Shown here in pieces: positions 1 to 5,296 of a stretch of DNA of 6,254 nucleotides. A program made the translations under genes and the position numbers. The notes under the pieces are model-generated. The model saw nothing but the letters and a program-made list of their open reading frames with translations. It made no database searches and was not told the DNA's origin. The DNA is from Desulfobacterales bacterium (lineage in GTDB: Bacteria; Desulfobacterota; DSM-4660; Desulfatiglandales; Desulfatiglandaceae): assembly GCA_027061865.1 (NCBI GenBank), contig JAMOVZ010000405.1, positions 1 through 6,254 on the forward strand. The letters run 5' to 3'. Every line of letters begins with the position of its first letter. Within the stretch, counting starts at the first letter, position 1.

Positions 1-1991
1 ACTATGTGTATCTCGCCCGCCCCATCCACGGCCGCCACCGCATTGTCCAGCAAGTTGATCATGACCCTCTTCATCTGTTCCCTGTCTAGATTGAAGACGG
101 GCACCTCCTGGTCATGGGAAAAGGAGATCTTGATGTCCTTGTGTGCCTCTCTGTAAAGAAGCACAGTCTCGGTTATTATCTCTTTTATATCTGAAGGAAC
201 AGGATTGACCGCTGGCATCCTAGCAAAATTGGAAAATTCATCCACGAGTCTCTTTAACTCCTCCACCTGCCTAATAATCATAGTAGTGCATTCCTCGAAT
301 ATCCGCCCGTTTTGCCTATCGAGCAGCTCTCCGTACCTTTTTTTGAGCCTTTGGGCTGATAACTGGATAGGGGTCAGAGGGTTTTTCACCTCGTGAGCAA
401 TCCTTCTTGCCACCTCCCGCCAAGCAGCCATTCGTTGAGCCTTTTCTATTTCACTCAGGTCCTCTATCACGGCCACAAATCCTATGTTCTTGCCCTTGTC
501 ATCTCTTAGCATATTGAGGGAGACCAAAAGGGTAAGGGCCTTGTTGCCAACAGCAACCCTTATCTCCTTCCTCAGCGACCCTTTCCTAAAAAAGCTCTTA
601 TCAGACAAGAACTCATCAATCAATTTGACATAGTCGGCGGAAAGCACGTCCCTGTAGTTCTTTCCAAGCACATCAAAAGTGTCGAGCCCTAGAATTTTTC
701 CAGCAGAGCGGTTTATGGTAAGAATCCTCCCCTCCCTATCAGCCGAAATCACTCCTGCAGCCACATTGGCCAGCACTATTTCCATGTAAAGCCGTCTCTG
801 TTCAAGTTCTAGATTGCTCTTCAACAGCTCTTCGTTGGCCTTCTCCAGCTGGGCCTTACTAATTCTGAGGTCTTCGGCCATTTTATTGAAGGAATTTACC
901 AATACTCCAATCTCATCCCTCGCCTCCAGGTCTATGAATACATTATAGTCTCCGGATGCGATCCGCTTGGTGCCTTCGGCAAGCTCCCTGATGGGAACCG
1001 TAATCCCCTGGGAGAGATAAAAGCCAAACCAGATGGCGGAAAAGATGACCAGCAAGGTGACAATGGAAAGCGTGATCATGTGGCTGAGCTTGATGGGTCT
1101 TTTTAACATTTTGAGCTGGTGGTATTCTTGAAGCCCTGTAGAAATTGCCTTCAGGCGGTTTACAAAGCTGCCCGGGATGAATTTAGAGAGGGTTAATATT
1201 CCCACCACAGCCTTTGTCTCGGTCCGGGAGAATATGGGAACAATTCCCACCACGAGCTCACCATGGGGTGAAGACTGGATCACCCTGTTGTCCGTTCCTT
1301 TCTCGATCACCTCCCTCAGGAAATCTGCTCCTGGATCTTCAAAGGGGCTTAAATCCAGGTTTTTGTCTGAAGATTGGCTTCTTAGTTCCAACTTTTTGGA
1401 AAATATCTTCACCGAGGCAAGATGATACTCCTTCCTTTTTTCATCTATGAATCTATCTAGATCCTCTTTTTTAGAGACCAGCATGAGGCCTTCAAAGGTA
1501 ATGATCCTGCTCAAGCCGTTTCCAAATGAGAGGACTTCGTCACCCACCTGGTTGTAATAATCTTGTCCTACCTGGAGTGAGTTCTTCAGGGATTGCTCGA
1601 TTTGGAGATTGAACCAATACTCAATGGACGAGGATATAAATTGGACGGACACAAAGAATATGATCATGGTGGGAAGCAGCGAGAGGCCTACAAAGGCCAA
1701 TACCAGCCTTGTCCTCAGTTTTGCGCCCATTATGCCTTTGCGCCGCTCAAAGAGGAGCTTTACAAGATTTCGAACCGTCAGGAATAGCAGTAGGAGCAGA
1801 AGGATTACATTGAGGTTTATGAGGGCAAAGACGAGTATGCTGCTGGAAAAAGGAAGGTCTATGCCTAGATCAAAAACCCTTGTCCCAAGATAGGTAAGGC
1901 CCGATACCAGGATAAGCAGGAAAATTATGGCATATCTCTCCCTCCGCCTCCTCTTGAGATCGCGCCTTTCAGCTTCCAGATAAGTTACCAT
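1..1991 (-). CDS. ntrY: NtrY-like transmembrane sensor histidine kinase, partial (C-terminus beyond left edge)
   Basis: An open frame runs from the ATG at 1991 to the left edge (about 663 codons) without a stop, so the gene is incomplete. Visible order: a basic N-terminus; three predicted membrane spans at about residues 20-38, 50-75 and 95-120; an extracytoplasmic region at about 123-303; a fourth span at about 304-327; a HAMP linker at about 328-380; a PAS domain at about 398-510; and a HisKA dimerisation domain with the motif RRIAHEVKNPLTPIQLSAQR, whose phosphoacceptor is H533. The N-box NLLDNAVAA follows, with N646 and N650. The G1, F and G2 ATP-binding boxes are cut off. This architecture is typical of NtrY kinases, which autophosphorylate and pass phosphate to an NtrX-type sigma-54 activator; that partner gene would be expected just past the left edge. 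Translation probably starts 12 bp after the DUF4390 stop; the purine-rich AAGGGAA abuts the ATG, an unusually short spacing. The signal sensed is unknown. The family call is firm; orthology to classical nitrogen-regulating NtrY is not implied. Confidence 0.93.
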   Translation of the reverse strand, partial: MVTYLEAERRDLKRRRRERYAIIFLLILVSGLTYLGTRVFDLGIDLPFSSSILVFALINLNVILLLLLLFLTVRNLVKLLFERRKGIMGAKLRTRLVLAFVGLSLLPTMIIFFVSVQFISSSIEYWFNLQIEQSLKNSLQVGQDYYNQVGDEVLSFGNGLSRIITFEGLMLVSKKEDLDRFIDEKRKEYHLASVKIFSKKLELRSQSSDKNLDLSPFEDPGADFLREVIEKGTDNRVIQSSPHGELVVGIVPIFSRTETKAVVGILTLSKFIPGSFVNRLKAISTGLQEYHQLKMLKRPIKLSHMITLSIVTLLVIFSAIWFGFYLSQGITVPIRELAEGTKRIASGDYNVFIDLEARDEIGVLVNSFNKMAEDLRISKAQLEKANEELLKSNLELEQRRLYMEIVLANVAAGVISADREGRILTINRSAGKILGLDTFDVLGKNYRDVLSADYVKLIDEFLSDKSFFRKGSLRKEIRVAVGNKALTLLVSLNMLRDDKGKNIGFVAVIEDLSEIEKAQRMAAWREVARRIAHEVKNPLTPIQLSAQRLKKRYGELLDRQNGRIFEECTTMIIRQVEELKRLVDEFSNFARMPAVNPVPSDIKEIITETVLLYREAHKDIKISFSHDQEVPVFNLDREQMKRVMINLLDNAVAAVDGAGEIHI

Positions 1992-2003
1992 TTCCCTTAT
2001 TTA

Positions 2004-2606
2004 TCAATACCTAAAATCGACTGCATACCAAGAGGTCTCGAAGTCCCAAAGAGACAGGAAGAACAATATGTTGTGAAGGTAAAAGGGGAGTCTTATCTTG
2101 TCCAACTCCGCCATCATCTGGATCTGATATCTTTCCCCTTTCTTTAACCGGTCCAGCCTCACAACCTTTAGCCCGACCACTTCTGACATCAATGACTTGG
2201 CCTCTTCAAAGTCCTTTACCTCAAAAGGGCCACCATTACGCTCGGGCAAGTCAAGGTGGAATACCTTTCTCAAACTGTCGTATTTTATGGAGTGCTTCAC
2301 CTCCACATCGGCCAGCTTCTCGTCCCACCACAGCTCTCTTGGCTGATAAAGCTTTACAAAGAAAGTGAAGGTTGTCTCGATCCCACTCAAGATGGCTTTT
2401 GTGATATCAGGAGAAAAACAGTCTTTTACGGTAAAATAGACCAGCAAATGGTCCCGGGTGCTGGTAACCACGATATCCGTTATCCTTGGTTTTCTCTCTC
2501 TGGCATATGTTTCTTTCCCATATTCAGCCACAAAGAGAAATATAAGGACCGATAACACGACTCTGATGAAATTCCACCGCGCGAAAACCATTGCAAGCCC
2601 CGCCAC
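2004..2606 (-). CDS. DUF4390 family protein, exported or membrane-anchored
   Basis: A 200-residue protein if the GTG at 2606 is used, or 195 from the ATG at 2591; neither has a strong Shine-Dalgarno sequence, so the start is open. A hydrophobic segment at about residues 13-27, preceded by arginines, looks like a signal peptide or membrane anchor, placing the rest outside the cytoplasm. The body resembles DUF4390: a beta-rich N-terminal part, the stretch ILSGIETTFTFFVKLYQPRE (72-91) followed by WWDEK, then KYD near 108-110, and the C-terminal LPFYL...FFLSLWDFETSWY (173-194). The molecular function of the family is not known to me. The gene ends 12 bp before the histidine kinase start, so the two are almost certainly co-transcribed, and an extracytoplasmic accessory or sensing partner of the kinase is a reasonable inference. 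The pairing of DUF4390 with an NtrY-like kinase recurs in deltaproteobacterial genomes as I recall it; that is memory, not a search. Confidence 0.85.
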   Translation of the reverse strand: MAGLAMVFARWNFIRVVLSVLIFLFVAEYGKETYARERKPRITDIVVTSTRDHLLVYFTVKDCFSPDITKAILSGIETTFTFFVKLYQPRELWWDEKLADVEVKHSIKYDSLRKVFHLDLPERNGGPFEVKDFEEAKSLMSEVVGLKVVRLDRLKKGERYQIQMMAELDKIRLPFYLHNILFFLSLWDFETSWYAVDFRY

Positions 2607-2623
2607 TCTTTCAGCTTCTACAA

Positions 2624-2770
2624 CTAGTCAAAATCACCATGAAATCCGCACTCTTGGATGATACTTGACAGCAAGGACAAAAGCAAGGGATATCCTAACG
2701 GCACGGCAATGGCAACGCCAGCGTTCAGAATAAATGAAGGCCGTCTCCTCTCTGGAGACCGGGTCTTCAT
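2624..2770 (-). CDS. possible 48-residue single-span membrane peptide, unrecognised
   Basis: An ATG at 2770 opens a 48-codon frame ending in TAG at 2624-2626. It lies 37 bp after the lpxC stop and 17 bp before the DUF4390 GTG. The peptide has a strongly basic head (MKTRSPERRR), one hydrophobic stretch at about residues 12-38 and a short polar tail (QECGFHGDFD). That pattern would place the N-terminus in the cytoplasm and one helix across the inner membrane. It is co-directional with both neighbours and fills most of the gap between them. Against it: the Shine-Dalgarno match is weak (only GAG about 10 bases upstream), its first codons overlap a hairpin, and its middle overlaps a sigma-54-like element. 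I recognise no family. It could be a real small protein or a chance frame in a regulatory spacer. Confidence 0.38.
   Translation of the reverse strand: MKTRSPERRRPSFILNAGVAIAVPLGYPLLLSLLSSIIQECGFHGDFD
2705..2720 (-). promoter_or_regulatory. sigma-54-like -24/-12 element upstream of the DUF4390 gene
   Basis: The minus strand reads TGGCGTTGCCATTGCC: an invariant-type GG and GC separated by exactly ten bases, with full TGGC and TTGC cores. It lacks the A after TGGC and the A/T after TTGC of the usual consensus. The predicted start of transcription is near 2694, about 88 bases before the GTG at 2606. It could give the DUF4390-kinase pair its own sigma-54 promoter. It lies inside the possible 48-residue ORF and could be a chance match. 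Confidence 0.33.
2736..2768 (-). terminator. stem-loop downstream of lpxC, possible attenuator or weak terminator
   Basis: On the minus strand the arms GTCTCC and GGAGAC flank an AGAGA loop. The stem extends through mismatches and bulges to outer GAAG/CTTC arms. It lies about 40 bases after the lpxC stop. It is followed by ATTTATT rather than a clean U-tract, so intrinsic termination would be weak. It may reduce read-through from lpxC into the DUF4390-kinase genes or protect the lpxC 3' end. It overlaps the first codons of the possible 48-residue ORF, so the two interpretations compete. Confidence 0.35.
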
Positions 2771-2807
2771 CTGCTAACCGCTCAAGTTGTAGGGAGGGAG
2801 GGGATTG

Positions 2808-3737
2808 TTAAACCGCAACAGTCTCTGGAAGTGCAAAGGAGGGGGCATTTACTTCGGGGCGAACCTTATGCCTCTTTATATCAAAGGAAACCACTTCCCA
2901 ATGGTCTTTTGATTTCATCAGCTTCCGCAGCATCTCTTGGTTGAGGAAGTGACCTGAGCGCTCTACCTCAAAATGCCCTATTACAGGAGCTCCCAAGATC
3001 GACAAATCTCCTATAAAATCCAGTATCTTGTGGCGGACAAACTCGTCTTTATACCTCAAGCCATCCTCATTGAGGATCTTAAAATCATCCACCACGATGG
3101 CATTGTCAAGTGAACCACCCTTTGCAAGCCCCGCCCTTTTCAGGGCCTGAACGTCCTTCAGGAATCCAAATGTCCTTGCCCGGCTGATCTCCTTAGTGAA
3201 TTCCTTGCTGGAAAAGGTGGTTTCAAAGGTCTGGTTACGGAGCAAGGGATGGTTGAAGTCAATGGTGTAAGTAATTCTCAATTCCTTGGAGGGAGTGATG
3301 CGCACTGATCTGTCACCATCCTTTACCTGGAACGGGCGTTTGATAACCAGGAACTTCTTGGCCTTGTTTTGCGGTTCGATCCCAGCACTCCGCAGTAGAA
3401 ATACAAAAGGGGCGGCACTGCCGTCCATAATGGGCACCTCAGGGCCATCTATCTCTACGATGGCGTTATCGATGCCCAACCCAAAAAAGGCTGCCATCAA
3501 GTGCTCAATGGTGGCCACCCTGCATCCATTGTGGCCAATGGTAGTGGCAAGAGTGGTATCTATTACATTTTCAAAGCTGGCCTTTATCATAGGCGAACCA
3601 GCCAAATCTGTCCTTACAAAACAGATACCCGAATCAGGGGGGGCAGGCCTTACCTTGATTTTCACCCTCTCACCCGAATGAAGTCCAACTCCAGTACAAC
3701 CCACTTCCTTTTTCAGCGTCCGCTGCTTATAATCCAC
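2808..3737 (-). CDS. lpxC: UDP-3-O-acyl-N-acetylglucosamine deacetylase
   Basis: A zinc-dependent cytoplasmic deacetylase that removes the acetyl group from UDP-3-O-acyl-GlcNAc, the committed step of lipid A synthesis. Residues are numbered from the upstream ATG at 3755 (315-residue form). Family hallmarks are all present: TGVGLHSG (21-28); TIEHLMAA with catalytic E84 and zinc ligand H85; DGPEVPIMDGSA (103-113); ARTFGF (193-198); RHKILDFIGD with zinc ligands H242 and D246; and SGHFLNQ with catalytic H269. The GTG at 3737 (codon 7) is preferred as the start. AAGGAG lies six bases before it, and it gives an N-terminus MDYKQRTLKK that matches the usual short LpxC start (E. coli begins MIKQRTLK). 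The product is then 309 residues, close to the E. coli 305. The ATG at 3755 would add six residues and would sit only about ten bases from the predicted sigma-54 transcription start. lpxC is the first gene of the minus-strand cluster leading to the kinase. Confidence 0.96.
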   Translation of the reverse strand: MDYKQRTLKKEVGCTGVGLHSGERVKIKVRPAPPDSGICFVRTDLAGSPMIKASFENVIDTTLATTIGHNGCRVATIEHLMAAFFGLGIDNAIVEIDGPEVPIMDGSAAPFVFLLRSAGIEPQNKAKKFLVIKRPFQVKDGDRSVRITPSKELRITYTIDFNHPLLRNQTFETTFSSKEFTKEISRARTFGFLKDVQALKRAGLAKGGSLDNAIVVDDFKILNEDGLRYKDEFVRHKILDFIGDLSILGAPVIGHFEVERSGHFLNQEMLRKLMKSKDHWEVVSFDIKRHKVRPEVNAPSFALPETVAV

Positions 3738-3743
3738 ATTCAG

Positions 3744-3749
3744 CTCCTT
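3744..3749 (-). promoter_or_regulatory. Shine-Dalgarno that selects the lpxC GTG start
   Basis: The minus strand reads AAGGAG, with six bases between it and the GTG at 3737. The ATG at 3755 lies upstream of this site and has only AAGGG about 11 bases before it. The strength and spacing favour the GTG start. Confidence 0.6.
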
Positions 3750-3775
3750 CCGCATAAAAGATCTGACCCTTGATT

Positions 3776-3791
3776 AGCAATCATTATGCCA
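3776..3791 (-). promoter_or_regulatory. sigma-54 (RpoN) -24/-12 promoter of lpxC
   Basis: The minus strand reads TGGCATAATGATTGCT. It has TGGCA at -24 and TTGCT at -12, with the obligatory GG and GC exactly ten bases apart, as RpoN holoenzyme requires. Departures from consensus are only at the weak positions after TGGCA. The predicted transcription start is near 3765, giving a 27-base leader to the GTG at 3737 that contains the AAGGAG ribosome site. Sigma-54 promoters need an AAA+ activator, and the cluster it would transcribe includes an NtrY kinase, whose usual partner is such an activator. Expression is predicted, not shown; a sigma-70 promoter in the same AT-rich region is not excluded. 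Confidence 0.6.
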
Positions 3792-3823
3792 TTTATTTAA
3801 TTTTATTAAAACGGAACATAATT

Positions 3824-3850
3824 AATGGTTAACTTATTATTATTTAACAT
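3824..3850. repeat. AT-rich imperfect inverted repeat next to an eight-base T run
   Basis: AATGGTTAA and TTAACATT form an imperfect inverted repeat, followed directly on the plus strand by a T run (3850-3857). No plus-strand gene lies upstream, so it is unlikely to terminate a known transcript. It may simply be flexible AT-rich DNA (a possible IHF or bending region) between the dyad at 3919 and the sigma-54 promoter at 3776. Confidence 0.3.
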
Positions 3851-3918
3851 TTTTTTTGTCAGCCACCTTATTGGCCTTTTGTCTTTAGGAACAAAATTCA
3901 ATCCATGCACCCGAAAGC

Positions 3919-3936
3919 TGTGGCAAAGGAGCCACA
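3919..3936. promoter_or_regulatory. perfect dyad TGTGGC-N6-GCCACA, candidate activator site
   Basis: Six-base arms form a perfect inverted repeat around six bases in the divergent spacer. The centre is about 150 bp upstream of the sigma-54 -12 element of lpxC. Enhancer-binding proteins such as NtrC/NtrX types bind dyads, commonly at about 80-200 bp upstream. It also lies about 50-60 bp upstream of the proposed mltA -35, so it could instead be a regulator site for mltA. A copy of one arm's core, AGCCAC, recurs at 3861-3866. Confidence 0.4.
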
Positions 3937-3979
3937 TGAATGTGTGTTAAAATGAACACTCTTTGGCTTAGCATATTCC

Positions 3980-4008
3980 TTGATCCTTTCATCTTTTTTG
4001 GATATTTT
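3980..4008 (+). promoter_or_regulatory. candidate sigma-70 promoter of mltA
   Basis: TTGATC (3980-3985) and TATTTT (4003-4008) are separated by exactly 17 bases. Transcription would start near 4015, leaving a leader of about 40 bases before the mltA ATG. Both hexamers match only four or five of six consensus bases, and the region is AT-rich, so chance matches are easy. Confidence 0.38.
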
Positions 4009-4056
4009 GCCTTATAAAACATAAAGACCCAAACCTCTTTTTAATCGGATCGACAA

Positions 4057-5265
4057 ATGAGATCTAAAAAAATAGCAAATCTTTTGTTTTGTGTTGTTAT
4101 AATTATCGCCCTGGCCCTTTTCGGATGCGCCCCAGTTTTAAAACAAGAGGCCAGGAGCCCCCAGGATGCCTTGAGAGCGGTGCGCTATTTTTATCCTGTT
4201 TTTTCTGATGACATGGATCTGGCCTCTCTCAAGGCCGCAATAGAAAGGAACTTAGCGTATCTCCGGAAGCTTAGCCCTGATCACCCGTTTTACTATGGAG
4301 ATCAGATTGTACCAACCAAGAAAGTAATTCAGGGCCAGGAACTTTTCCTCTCTATAATCTCTACTTGGGGATTTGAGCCAAAAGTTCTTAAAAGACTTAT
4401 AAAGGAGAAATTTATACTTTTGAAGGCCACTGGGCGGCAGGGCAATCCCAAGGTCCTTTTTACAGGGTATTTTGAGCCTACATTTGAGGCAAGCAGGTCT
4501 CCTACCCATACTTACCAATATCCCATCTATAGGTTGCCCGATGACCTCATAATGGTGAATCTCTCACTTTTCAGGGAAAAATGCGCTGGGAGAAGATTAG
4601 TTGGCCGTATACAAGGCCAATCCCTTATTCCCTATTACACTAGAACTGAGATAGTTCAAGACCGGGTGTTGGAAGGAAGGGGCTTGGAAATAGCTTGGCT
4701 CAAGGATCCAGTTGATGTCTTATTCCTCCAGATTCAAGGGTCGGGGAGGCTCCTGCTTCCAAACGGAGAAAGCATTCATGTAGGATACATGGGCTCTAAT
4801 GGACACCCTTACAGGAGCATTGGGCGCTACATGGTGGATAAGGGATACTTGAAGCTAGAAGAGGTATCCATGCAAAGCATACGCAGATACCTGAAGGAAA
4901 ACCCCTACAGTGTAGATGAGATCTTGGGCCACAATCCATCCTATGTGTTTTTTAGAGAACTGGACTCCGGCCCTGTTGGAAACATTGGCGTGGTGCTCAC
5001 CCCAGGGAGATCCATTGCACTTGACTCACGCCTCTTTCCCAAAGGCGCCCTCTGCTTTATCTCATGCCAAAAACCGGTACTCGACAAGGCAGGGAACATC
5101 ACCGGTTGGACCAAATTTTCCAGATTTGTCCTGAGTCAAGACACAGGCGGAGCCATCAGGGGGGCTGGGAGGGCCGACATCTTTTGGGGAAGCGGAAAAT
5201 ATGCAGAAGTTGCAGCCGGCCACATGCGTCACGAAGGCGAACTCTACATCCTCATTAAGAAATAA
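4057..5265 (+). CDS. mltA: membrane-bound lytic murein transglycosylase A, lipoprotein
   Basis: MltA cleaves the MurNAc-GlcNAc bond of peptidoglycan with 1,6-anhydro-MurNAc formation, aiding wall remodelling and turnover. The 402-residue product starts with a lipoprotein signal: MRSKK, a hydrophobic core and the lipobox LFGC with the lipidated cysteine at C24. Alanine at +2 favours outer-membrane sorting. The MltA domain (about 130-300) shows FTGYFEP (135-141), IPYYTR (191-196) and DVLFLQIQGSGRL (220-231). The C-terminal 3D domain (about 308-400) has LDSRLFPKGA, then QDTGGAIRGAGRADIFWG (361-378). Its aspartates include D362, which corresponds to the family's catalytic Asp, and D374. The length is modestly greater than E. 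coli MltA. It is transcribed alone, divergently from lpxC and convergently with glyS. No strong Shine-Dalgarno is visible (only GGAT about eight bases upstream), yet the signal peptide supports this ATG. Confidence 0.95.
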   Translation: MRSKKIANLLFCVVIIIALALFGCAPVLKQEARSPQDALRAVRYFYPVFSDDMDLASLKAAIERNLAYLRKLSPDHPFYYGDQIVPTKKVIQGQELFLSIISTWGFEPKVLKRLIKEKFILLKATGRQGNPKVLFTGYFEPTFEASRSPTHTYQYPIYRLPDDLIMVNLSLFREKCAGRRLVGRIQGQSLIPYYTRTEIVQDRVLEGRGLEIAWLKDPVDVLFLQIQGSGRLLLPNGESIHVGYMGSNGHPYRSIGRYMVDKGYLKLEEVSMQSIRRYLKENPYSVDEILGHNPSYVFFRELDSGPVGNIGVVLTPGRSIALDSRLFPKGALCFISCQKPVLDKAGNITGWTKFSRFVLSQDTGGAIRGAGRADIFWGSGKYAEVAAGHMRHEGELYILIKK

Positions 5266-5296
5266 CAATTGAAAATAACAATCTTAAATTGAAAAT
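5261..5296. repeat. short AT-rich imperfect repeats at the mltA/glyS convergent junction
   Basis: AATAACAAT occurs at 5261-5269 and 5274-5282 (period 13), and AATTGAAAAT at 5267-5276 and 5287-5296 (period 20). They cover both stop codons and the 18-bp gap between the convergent genes. No GC-rich stem with a U-tract is visible, so neither gene has an obvious intrinsic terminator here. Small slippage duplications are the simplest origin. Confidence 0.55.

Larger units (their letters stand above)
3738..4056. other. divergent AT-rich intergenic control region between lpxC and mltA
   Basis: About 300 bp without a gene. It holds, from the lpxC side: the AAGGAG ribosome site, the sigma-54 element, an AT-rich tract with an imperfect inverted repeat and T run, the GC-bearing dyad at 3919-3936, and the mltA sigma-70-like hexamers. 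A weaker GCCA-N6-TGGC dyad sits at 3862-3875. No small ORF or RNA gene is convincing here. The layout of a sigma-54 promoter, an AT-rich bendable stretch and a distal dyad is typical of activator-dependent control. Confidence 0.6.

Noticed and set aside
1177..1893. Several plus-strand open frames of 64-94 codons
   Set aside because: They lie antisense to the histidine kinase, whose domains are continuous through this region without a frameshift.
2664..2692. TTGACA followed by TATCCT on the plus strand
   Set aside because: The spacer is 20 bases, too long for a normal sigma-70 promoter, and it would only drive antisense RNA into lpxC.
3286..3681. 131-codon plus-strand open frame
   Set aside because: It is the antisense shadow of lpxC, which carries all catalytic motifs on the other strand.
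3824..3857. AT-rich inverted repeat plus T run as an intrinsic terminator
   Set aside because: The stem is almost all A-T and no plus-strand transcript enters it.
3921..3936. TGGCAAAGGAGCCACA as a plus-strand sigma-54 promoter for mltA
   Set aside because: The -12 position has AC in place of the required GC; the sequence is better read as a dyad.
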